Below are positions 1-5,035 of a stretch of 6,440 nucleotides of DNA, one piece after another. The notes beneath the pieces are model-generated. The model saw nothing but the letters and a program-made list of their open reading frames with translations. It made no database searches and was not told the DNA's origin. The stretch comes from an uncultured Anaerolineaceae bacterium (lineage in GTDB: Bacteria; Chloroflexota; Anaerolineae; Anaerolineales; Anaerolineaceae): positions 1 to 6,440 of the forward strand of contig CALDSL010000425.1 in the NCBI GenBank assembly GCA_937920255.1, read 5' to 3'. Position numbers and translations under genes: made by a program. How positions within the stretch are numbered: position 1 is the first letter of the stretch; every line of letters begins with the position of its first letter.

Positions 1-620
1 CCGCCGCACAGCATCAGCGCCGCCCCGCCGACGAGCAGCGGCCACAGCAGCACGCCCACCGTGTTGACGTCATCCACCATGTGGGTGGGGCCGGCCCACA
101 GCGGGGTGGTGATGGTGACCAGCCCGGTGAGGAACAGCGAAACCCCACCGGCCAGCCCGCCTGTGCCGCCCGCCGACGGGCTACCGCCAAACCCGGTGCG
201 CTGCCACACGCCGGGCAGTTTCAGCAGCAGGAACAGGCCCAGAGTCAGCACGGTGAGGTACAGGCGCATGTTGTTGGGCGCGGTGCTGCCTTCGCGCAGT
301 GTGTAGGAGTAGTAGTACTGCACCGCCGAGGCCAGCAGCCCCACCACCAGGAATGCCAGCACGGCGTTATAGGCCCCGCGGTGGTTCTTGGCTAGCCGCA
401 CGATGCTGTAGATGCCGTACAGCGCCGCGGCGATGGAGACGACCACCAGGATCTGGAAAATGGGCTTGATGGCGATAAACGCCGCCCACTTGGGGCCGAA
501 GTTTTCGGGGTTGAAGGCGATGCAGGTGGTTCCCGCGCCGCCCAGCAGGGTCATGGCGGCGGTCAGGCTGAGAAAGACGATGGTGATGACGCGCAGAACG
601 GTGGATCGAGTGTTTTTCAT
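1..620 (-). CDS. Uncharacterised multi-pass membrane protein (C-terminus beyond window)
   Basis: An open frame runs from an ATG at 620 to the left edge with no stop, giving 206 residues. The start is supported by an AAGGAG Shine-Dalgarno sequence seven bases upstream. The protein is strongly hydrophobic, with about six predicted membrane segments near residues 8-30, 47-75, 84-103, 117-135, 157-175 and 187-205. Between segments 3 and 4 lies an aromatic cluster (QYYYSYTLRE, residues 101-110), and before the last segment a polar PTHMVDDVN motif (178-186). One long glycine-rich linker occurs at residues 143-159. I do not recognise the family. It starts 71 bp after the heme O synthase stop, on the same strand and with no visible terminator between them, so it is probably the distal gene of the same unit. 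A role as a partner or assembly factor for the upstream heme protein is inference only. Confidence 0.85.
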   Translation of the reverse strand, partial: MKNTRSTVLRVITIVFLSLTAAMTLLGGAGTTCIAFNPENFGPKWAAFIAIKPIFQILVVVSIAAALYGIYSIVRLAKNHRGAYNAVLAFLVVGLLASAVQYYYSYTLREGSTAPNNMRLYLTVLTLGLFLLLKLPGVWQRTGFGGSPSAGGTGGLAGGVSLFLTGLVTITTPLWAGPTHMVDDVNTVGVLLWPLLVGGAALMLCG

Positions 621-691
621 GCAAATGCTCCTTGAGATGAAAACAAGACTTTGATCGTAGCGTGCCGGAATACCAAATTTCCAGGAATAGA

Positions 692-1597
692 CTACACTCC
701 ACCGATAATCAACAGCAGCATCGAGGCCAGCATGTAGATCGACGCGCCTTTGTACAGCGCGAAGTTCAGGCGCGGGTGCGGGCGCAACAGGCTGGCGCTG
801 ACCAGGCCGGTGAGCAGCGCGCCCAGCAGCCCCAGCCTGGCCAGCAGCGGCAGCGACAGCCCGATCCTGTGCCCGGCGGCGAAGAAGGCCGAGACCGCCA
901 GCAGCGTGGAAAGCGCGATCAGCCGCCGCGTGATTCCCACGCCGTAGACGGCAGGGAAGGTAGGTACACCCGCGCGGGCGTAATCGTGCTGGTACTTGAT
1001 GCTGAAGGTCAGAATGTGGGTGGGGATCCACAGCAGAACGCCCAGCGCCAGCAGCACGCCCACCGCGTCCAGACGGCCGGCGGCCAGCACGCGCCCGGCC
1101 AGCACCGGCATCCCGCCCGACAGCCCGCCGATGATGATGGAATAGGGCGTGCGCCGTTTGAGCAGCATGGTGTATACCAGCACGTCGAACACCACGCCGG
1201 CCAGCACCACCAGCGCGAACCCGGTCTGGATCGTCGCCGCCCACGCCAGCCCGGCGCCGGTCAACACGCCGCCCAGCAGCCAGCCTTCGCGCGCCGAGAT
1301 CTGCCCGGCGGGCAGCGGGCGGCGCGCGGTGCGCCCCATGCGCGCGTCGATGTCGCGGTCCCACACCATGTTGAGCACTGTGCTGCCGCTGACGGCCAGA
1401 AACAGGCTGCCCAGCATGGCCGCCAGCGACGCGGCGGTCAGGTTGAAGCAGCAGCCGGAAACGTAGCCGGCCGCGGCGGTGACCAGCAGCAGCGCGGTCT
1501 GCAGGCTTTTGATGAGCTGGAAGTACAGCCGCAGCCGCTCCCACAGGATGGCCCGGGCATTGGTTCGACGCGCCGCGAGGCTGGAAAACGCGCTCAT
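692..1597 (-). CDS. cyoE: Heme O synthase (protoheme IX farnesyltransferase), UbiA superfamily
   Basis: This 301-residue polytopic membrane prenyltransferase would transfer a farnesyl group from farnesyl diphosphate to heme B, making heme O for heme-copper-type enzymes. Both Asp-rich motifs of the family are visible. The first is N76-MVW-D80-RD-ID84, followed by the family-typical R-x-x-RPLP at 89-96. The second loop reads HDYARAGVPTFP (204-215), matching the CyoE/CtaB DDYxRAGVPxxP loop; this separates it from UbiA enzymes acting on quinones or chlorophyll. About eight to nine hydrophobic segments follow a short basic N-terminus, and the length is normal for the family. The ATG at 1597 overlaps the upstream lipoprotein stop as ATGA; the longer frame reaching to 1774 lies antiparallel inside nothing but the upstream gene and is rejected. 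The Shine-Dalgarno sequence is poor, consistent with translational coupling. No standard oxidase subunits (CoxB/CoxC) lie beside it, so the adjacent 12-TM protein is the natural candidate recipient of heme O. Confidence 0.93.
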   Translation of the reverse strand: MSAFSSLAARRTNARAILWERLRLYFQLIKSLQTALLLVTAAAGYVSGCCFNLTAASLAAMLGSLFLAVSGSTVLNMVWDRDIDARMGRTARRPLPAGQISAREGWLLGGVLTGAGLAWAATIQTGFALVVLAGVVFDVLVYTMLLKRRTPYSIIIGGLSGGMPVLAGRVLAAGRLDAVGVLLALGVLLWIPTHILTFSIKYQHDYARAGVPTFPAVYGVGITRRLIALSTLLAVSAFFAAGHRIGLSLPLLARLGLLGALLTGLVSASLLRPHPRLNFALYKGASIYMLASMLLLIIGGV

Positions 1598-2517
1598 TGT
1601 GACGCCGTGCTTTGCCCGCCGCGCGCGCAGCGGAACCCGATGCTCGGGCCTTCGTAATCCGGGCGGACGTTGTTGCGCGTCCACACCCGCAGGTTGTAGC
1701 CGTAGTCGGCTTTGGAGCCGCCGCGCAGGTAGCGGTAGTGGATGCCGGCGTAGATATCGCCGGTCCACTGCCACACGTTGCCGGCCATGTCGTAGACGCC
1801 GTAGGGGCTGGCGCCGTCCAGGGTAGCGTAACCGTCGTAGGTTTTGCCGTTATAGAAGCCCACCGGGGTGGTCTCGCCGCCTTTGCCCATCACTTTCTCG
1901 AAGATGTCGCGGCTGGAGTAGTAGTTGGCCTGGTTGCGCTCGAGGGTATTGCCCCACGGGTAGGCGCGGTTGTCCTGCGCGCCGCGCGCGGCCTTCTCCC
2001 ATTCCATCTCGCCCGGCAGGCGGCTGTTTTGCGCCTGGCAGTAGGCCTGCGCCCCAAACCAGGTGACCATCGTCACCGGGTGATTTTCGTAACCCGGCTG
2101 GGGCTGGAACTGCCCGGCGGTGTAGGCGATGCGCGCGCCTTTCAGGTTGACCGGGTAGTGCGGCCAGTCGCCCGCTTCGATCGGCTCTTCGTGCTTCTTG
2201 CCGTGGAATTCATCGCCGGGGTAATAGCCCACCACCTGCTCGCCGGCGATCTTGAGCGCGCCGCCCGCCACGGCCTGGTTGAGGTAGGCGGCAAACTGGG
2301 CGTTGGTCACCGGGGTAACCATGATGTCGTAATCGTATGGGATGTCCTGTTTGGTTTCCTGCTGCCCGTACAGGAAGCTGCCCGCGGGGACCGTGGCCCA
2401 CGCGTTGGGGTCGACCCCGGTTTCCACCGGCGTGGTGGCTTGCGGCAGATCAGGCGCGCTGCAGGCCGTCAGCGTCAGGATCAATGCCAGGAAGGTGAGG
2501 ACGCGCAGCGTTTTCAT
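1594..2517 (-). CDS. SUMF1/formylglycine-generating-enzyme-fold lipoprotein, catalytic cysteines absent
   Basis: A 307-residue secreted lipoprotein. The N-terminus has a basic start, a hydrophobic core and a lipobox (LTAC, Cys19), predicting lipid anchoring on the outer face of the membrane. The rest is a full FGE-sulfatase (SUMF1/PvdO/NirV-type) domain: WATVPAGSFLYG (40-51), TPVTNAQF (68-75), HPVTMVTWFGAQAYC (146-160), RLPGEMEWEKAARG (166-179), YPWGN (186-190), SPYGVYDMAGNVWQW (237-251), LRGGS (264-268) and GFRCARG (294-300). In true formylglycine-generating enzymes two copper-binding catalytic cysteines follow the GGS motif by three and eight residues. Here those positions are Asp271 and Leu276, so formylglycine formation is unlikely. 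The ATG at 2517 has a strong GAGGAGGTGG Shine-Dalgarno sequence inside the 3' end of the upstream gene and overlaps its stop as ATGA; an upstream in-frame start at 2607 is rejected because it would bury the signal peptide. NirV, encoded beside copper nitrite reductase in some denitrifiers, is a known respiratory precedent for this fold. An accessory or assembly role is inferred. Confidence 0.92.
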   Translation of the reverse strand: MKTLRVLTFLALILTLTACSAPDLPQATTPVETGVDPNAWATVPAGSFLYGQQETKQDIPYDYDIMVTPVTNAQFAAYLNQAVAGGALKIAGEQVVGYYPGDEFHGKKHEEPIEAGDWPHYPVNLKGARIAYTAGQFQPQPGYENHPVTMVTWFGAQAYCQAQNSRLPGEMEWEKAARGAQDNRAYPWGNTLERNQANYYSSRDIFEKVMGKGGETTPVGFYNGKTYDGYATLDGASPYGVYDMAGNVWQWTGDIYAGIHYRYLRGGSKADYGYNLRVWTRNNVRPDYEGPSIGFRCARGGQSTASQ

Positions 2518-4001
2518 TGGGCCACCTCCTCGGTCTGCGACAGGCTGGTCTCGCGCAATTCCTGCTTCCAGCGCCCGCGTTTTTTGAACAGGTCGATCAA
2601 CCGCCACACCATCAGCGCCGCCAGCGCGGTCAGCACCGTCGCCAGGCCGATATCGGCCAGCAGGATGGTGGCATCGACCAGCGGCTGCTGCGAGAGCTCA
2701 TCCACGAACACGCGCTTGGTTTCATAGACCGACACCGCGCCAAAAGCCAGGTCGGAGAAAATGATCACGATCCAGCCGAACCACTGCCGCGCGCGGCCTT
2801 TTAGCCCGGCCAGGTCGGCGTAATACAACAGAATGATGGTGGCAATGATGCCGGCCAGGATGTGCCAGTGCCCGGTGAGGGCCACGCGCTCCTCGCGCGC
2901 CGGCCACTGGCGGATGATTTCATCCAGTTTGACGGCCATAAAGATGCCCACCGCGGTGACCACAAAGTTCATATACACCATCTGCCACAGCGCGCCGAAG
3001 CGCAGCGGGTCGTGCAGCAGCGCGCGCAGCCGCTGGATCAGGGTGGGTTTGATGATCTTTAATTCCGCCAGCCGCTCGTTGGTGATCTTGCGCCAGCCGA
3101 AAATGACCAGCAGCAGGGCGGCGATCAGCACCGGGAACGAGCCGACGTTGATGATGATATGTGCCGTGGGCTGGTAGGGTACGATTGACCACACACCGAA
3201 GGTGATGATCAGCGTGCCGAGGATCATCAGCGGCATGGCCCACTTGTGCAGCCTGCCTTTGAAGCCCAGCCACTGCCCAATGATTAAGGTCAGCGCTACG
3301 GCGATCAGCGTCAGCATGATGTGCAGGTGGCCGATCACGGCCAGTTCCAGCGGGGTTTTGACCGGCTCGCGGATGATGTCTTCGGCCAGGAAGACGGTGA
3401 AGCCGTTGCCGAACATCGAGCCTGCCACCGCGCCGAACAGCGCCGAGCCCAGGGTGGCCAGCGCCATGAAGAAGTAGGCCGCCCGTTCCAGGTCCACCCC
3501 GCCGCGGGTGCGCGCCCGCTCAGGGTCGCTGGTGCGGTATTGCTTGCCCCACGGCCACAGCGCGGCGGTGAGCATCACCCCGGCGAAGAAGATCAGCACC
3601 TGCCCGGCGATAAAAAGCCCATGGAAGACGTAATTGTGGCCGAAATAGGCGAAGATCAGCCCGAAGATGAACGAGGTCAGGTACCCGCCGGTGATGGTGG
3701 CGTTGATGCTGGCCTGCTGGCTCTTCCGCATTGGCACCAGCGCGGTGATCAGGTAGGTTTCAATGGCCACCACCGCCATGGCGATGGTGTGGTAGAGGAT
3801 GATGATGCGCCCTTCGCGCTCCTGCGGCAGCAGGCTGAGCCCCAGGTTGCTCACCATCCAGGATTTAATGCCAAACTCTTCCATCGGCCCGGAGAGCATG
3901 CCAAAGAACGCCGTCGCCAGCGAAATTGCGGCGATGGCGGTCAGCACCAGACCTTTGGTCGAACGAAAGAGAAAGGAGAAGCGGTCGGAAATCGTCTGCA
4001 T
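2514..4001 (-). CDS. 12-TM histidine-rich membrane protein, putative divergent heme-copper-oxidase-like subunit I
   Basis: A 495-residue protein with twelve predicted membrane helices (about 15-37, 66-89, 100-121, 126-149, 173-196, 218-242, 253-274, 280-303, 335-357, 374-396, 406-424, 443-466). It appears built from three four-helix repeats. Residues 207-254 and 360-407 align without gaps at an offset of 153: both carry [DE][DE]IIR, then GHxHI, then GxKGR and a Trp. TM2 holds the third equivalent, YHTIAMAV (His71). Thus His71, His225/227 and His378/380 fall in helices 2, 6 and 10. Heme-copper oxidases also have 12 helices with pseudo-threefold symmetry, and use helix II His and the helix X H-x-H as heme ligands; HWHI here fits the latter. 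The helix VII His-His pair of the CuB/FeB site is missing, as is the helix VI His-Tyr or NorB Glu pattern, so classic oxidase or NO-reductase chemistry is doubtful. A short charged C-terminus follows TM12. The ATG at 4001 has an AGGAG ribosome site; a start at 4085 would run over the regulatory region. Co-expression with heme O synthase supports heme binding. The family name is inference. Confidence 0.85.
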   Translation of the reverse strand: MQTISDRFSFLFRSTKGLVLTAIAAISLATAFFGMLSGPMEEFGIKSWMVSNLGLSLLPQEREGRIIILYHTIAMAVVAIETYLITALVPMRKSQQASINATITGGYLTSFIFGLIFAYFGHNYVFHGLFIAGQVLIFFAGVMLTAALWPWGKQYRTSDPERARTRGGVDLERAAYFFMALATLGSALFGAVAGSMFGNGFTVFLAEDIIREPVKTPLELAVIGHLHIMLTLIAVALTLIIGQWLGFKGRLHKWAMPLMILGTLIITFGVWSIVPYQPTAHIIINVGSFPVLIAALLLVIFGWRKITNERLAELKIIKPTLIQRLRALLHDPLRFGALWQMVYMNFVVTAVGIFMAVKLDEIIRQWPAREERVALTGHWHILAGIIATIILLYYADLAGLKGRARQWFGWIVIIFSDLAFGAVSVYETKRVFVDELSQQPLVDATILLADIGLATVLTALAALMVWRLIDLFKKRGRWKQELRETSLSQTEEVAQ

Positions 4002-4056
4002 TCCTGCTCCTGTAATGCTGTGATTGGGTAATCCGCGGGGGATATTTCCTTCATTA

Positions 4057-4065
4057 ACCCTAGCA
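4057..4065 (-). promoter_or_regulatory. Extended -10 element of the heme-protein operon promoter
   Basis: Read on the minus strand this is TGC-TAGGGT, an extended -10 (TGn plus hexamer, hexamer at 4062-4057). It places transcription start near 4050, about 49 bases before the ATG at 4001. No -35 hexamer is recognisable at 16-18 bp; instead an Fnr-type box occupies that position, as expected for an activator-dependent promoter. The hexamer is only a moderate match, so confidence rests on the geometry with the adjoining box. Confidence 0.5.
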
Positions 4066-4084
4066 CACTGGCGGCAGGAATGCA

Positions 4085-4098
4085 TTGACTTTTGTTAA
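4085..4098 (-). promoter_or_regulatory. Fnr/Dnr-type activator box upstream of the heme-protein operon
   Basis: The plus strand reads TTGAC-TTTT-GTTAA (minus strand TTAAC-AAAA-GTCAA), matching the TTGAY-N4-RTCAA consensus of Fnr-subfamily regulators except for one base in one half-site. Its centre (4091.5) is 41.5 bp upstream of the start predicted from the extended -10 element, the standard class II activation distance. It lies between the stop of the Crp/Fnr-type regulator gene and the start of the membrane-protein gene. That regulator carries the ExxSR recognition motif typical of proteins reading this box, so local regulation is the simplest reading. Confidence 0.65.
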
Positions 4099-4102
4099 GA
4101 TT

Positions 4103-4825
4103 TTAGCGGAATTCCTCTCCGCTTCCCGGCCCAATCTGCGCGGCCTGGTAGAGGGTTTCGCTTTTCACCACCCGCAGGCTGTCGTGACTGCATTCCAGCG
4201 CGCCGCTGTCGCGAAAGACGCGCAGCGAGCGGCTGAACGCCTCGGGGATGGTGGCGATGCGCGCCGCGAGCTGGTGGTTGGGGTGCTTGCGCCGGTCGAT
4301 GGGACGGCTGCCACCCTGGCTCAGTTCAAGCAACAGCTTGGCGCTGCGCGCCAGCACCGAACGGAACGACAGGTCTTCAAATTGGCTCACCAGACGGCGG
4401 TTGCGGTTGGCCAAGACGCGCAGTAGCCCCAGGCCGATGCCGGGGTGGGCGCGCACCAGGGTTTCCAGGTACTGCGGCGAAACCGTCCACACCGTGGATG
4501 GCTCGGCGGCGACCACGGTGGCGGGCGCGGGGCCGCCATCCAGCGCCGAGACCTCATTGAACATGATCACCGGCTCAAACACGGCCAGGATGGCGATCTG
4601 CCCATCGGCGCTGAGCTTGCACAACTGCACCTGTCCGCTGAGCAGCACGTACAGGCCGGTGCCGGCATCGCCTTCGGTGAAGACCACCGCGCCTTTGGGG
4701 TAATCGTGGATCGTGCCGGCGGCGATGACCTCGCGCACCTCGTCCAGCGTGAGATGGCGGAAGTGCTCCACCCGACTGAGTCGGGCGGTCAGTTCATGGA
4801 AGTTGGGGACTTCAGAAGGGATCAT
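4103..4825 (-). CDS. Crp/Fnr-family transcriptional regulator, ExxSR recognition helix
   Basis: A 240-residue regulator with an N-terminal cyclic-nucleotide-binding-type beta-roll (about residues 15-125), a dimerisation helix (about 126-150) and a C-terminal winged helix-turn-helix (about 155-228). The beta-roll shows YPKGAVVFTEGDAGTGLYVLLSGQVQL (42-68). The phosphate-binding cassette has diverged to FNEVSALDGGPAPATV (89-104): FGE has become FNE and the cAMP-binding Arg is absent, so cAMP binding is unlikely. Only Cys69 and Cys212 are present, with no N-terminal four-cysteine cluster, so it is not a classical Fe-S Fnr. The recognition helix contains E195-A-F-S198-R199, the ExxSR motif of Fnr-type regulators that bind TTGAY-N4-RTCAA. 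Heme or NO sensing, as in Dnr/NnrR, would suit the neighbouring genes but is inference. The start at ATG 4825 is preferred; ATG 4834 is three codons upstream. The stop lies only 4 bp from the Fnr-type box, and no terminator separates it from the downstream operon. Confidence 0.9.
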   Translation of the reverse strand: MIPSEVPNFHELTARLSRVEHFRHLTLDEVREVIAAGTIHDYPKGAVVFTEGDAGTGLYVLLSGQVQLCKLSADGQIAILAVFEPVIMFNEVSALDGGPAPATVVAAEPSTVWTVSPQYLETLVRAHPGIGLGLLRVLANRNRRLVSQFEDLSFRSVLARSAKLLLELSQGGSRPIDRRKHPNHQLAARIATIPEAFSRSLRVFRDSGALECSHDSLRVVKSETLYQAAQIGPGSGEEFR

Positions 4826-4832
4826 TGCCCCC

Positions 4833-4838
4833 ATTATA
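4833..4838 (-). promoter_or_regulatory. Possible -10 element of the Crp/Fnr regulator gene (leaderless transcript?)
   Basis: The minus strand has a perfect TATAAT only seven bases before the ATG at 4825. If used, transcription would begin at A4826 or A4825, giving an essentially leaderless mRNA. No -35 hexamer or TGn extension is visible upstream, which weakens the call. The alternative is that the true promoter lies further into the divergent region and the G-rich stretch GGGGGC before the ATG contributes to ribosome binding. Confidence 0.35.
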
Positions 4839-4908
4839 GCTGATGCCTGGAAAAACCGCCCGGACGAACCAGTCAGGCGTATCTTCGCCACCGGTGGAGG
4901 GTTTCTAT

Positions 4909-4931
4909 ATGGGGCGCAACTGGCACCCCAT
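4909..4931. repeat. Imperfect 23-bp inverted repeat in the divergent intergenic region
   Basis: The arms ATGGGGCGC and GCACCCCAT are complementary except for one C/A mismatch and flank a 5-base centre. The repeat sits 5 bp upstream of the -35 hexamer of the rpiR-type gene promoter and about 84 bp upstream of the regulator start on the other strand. The position fits a protein-binding site affecting one or both divergent promoters. A weak hairpin terminator (TTTT follows on the plus strand) is less likely, since no gene ends here on the plus strand. Confidence 0.4.
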
Positions 4932-4936
4932 TTTGC

Positions 4937-4965
4937 TTGACTCTTCTTGCGTTCGTTTCTATAAT
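4937..4965 (+). promoter_or_regulatory. Sigma-70-type promoter of the rpiR-ECF operon
   Basis: TTGACT (4937-4942) is followed by exactly 17 bases and a perfect TATAAT (4960-4965), predicting transcription start near 4972 and a leader of about 64 bases before the TTG at 5036. Five of six bases match the -35 consensus and all six the -10. The two palindromes immediately downstream suggest that this strong promoter is held in check by a repressor. Confidence 0.8.
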
Positions 4966-4970
4966 AAAGA

Positions 4971-4985
4971 CGTAAGTTTTCTACA
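4971..4985. promoter_or_regulatory. Degenerate operator copy overlapping the transcription start
   Basis: CGTAA-GTTTT-CTACA matches the downstream palindrome TGTAA-ATTTA-TTACA at 11 of 15 positions and has the same arm and spacer lengths. Its centre (4978) is 32 bp from the centre of the better copy, about three helical turns, so two dimers could bind on the same face. It overlaps the predicted start site at about 4972, a position suited to repression. Confidence 0.5.
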
Positions 4986-5002
4986 AGCCCCATTGTATAG
5001 AC

Positions 5003-5017
5003 TGTAAATTTATTACA
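5003..5017. promoter_or_regulatory. Palindromic operator TGTAA-N5-TTACA before the RpiR-family gene
   Basis: This is a perfect 5-bp-arm inverted repeat with a 5-bp AT-only spacer in the untranslated leader, 19 bp before the TTG start. The arms and spacing are those reported for HexR, an RpiR-family regulator of gammaproteobacteria whose sites resemble TGTAAT-N3-ATTACA. Because the next gene encodes an RpiR-family protein, autoregulation through this site is the simplest reading. Binding by this particular protein is inference. Confidence 0.6.
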
Positions 5018-5035
5018 CACCAAGGATCGAGCGCG

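Noticed and set aside
621..691. Possible terminator or promoter between heme O synthase and the left-edge membrane protein
   Set aside because: Only a weak GGAA/TTCC pairing with no U-tract is present, and no -35/-10 pair at proper spacing; read-through is more likely.
662..1657. 331-codon open frame on the plus strand opposite heme O synthase
   Set aside because: It is an antisense shadow: Gln/Arg/His-rich low-complexity translation with no domain, opposite a well-supported membrane enzyme. GC-rich codon bias produces such frames.
1598..1774. 59-codon upstream extension of the heme O synthase frame
   Set aside because: It lies wholly within the lipoprotein gene, is Arg-rich and unlike the family; the ATGA overlap start at 1597 gives the normal length.
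1612..2727. 371-codon plus-strand frame opposite the SUMF-fold lipoprotein
   Set aside because: Its Val/Ala/Gly-rich translation has no recognisable motif and spans the junction of two well-supported minus-strand genes.
3182..3192. TTGAC-like half-site inside the 12-TM coding region
   Set aside because: It has no matching second half-site at four-base spacing and lies inside a gene.
3321..4031. 236-codon plus-strand frame opposite the 12-TM gene
   Set aside because: It is charged, repetitive in composition and without a motif; it is the complement of hydrophobic codons.
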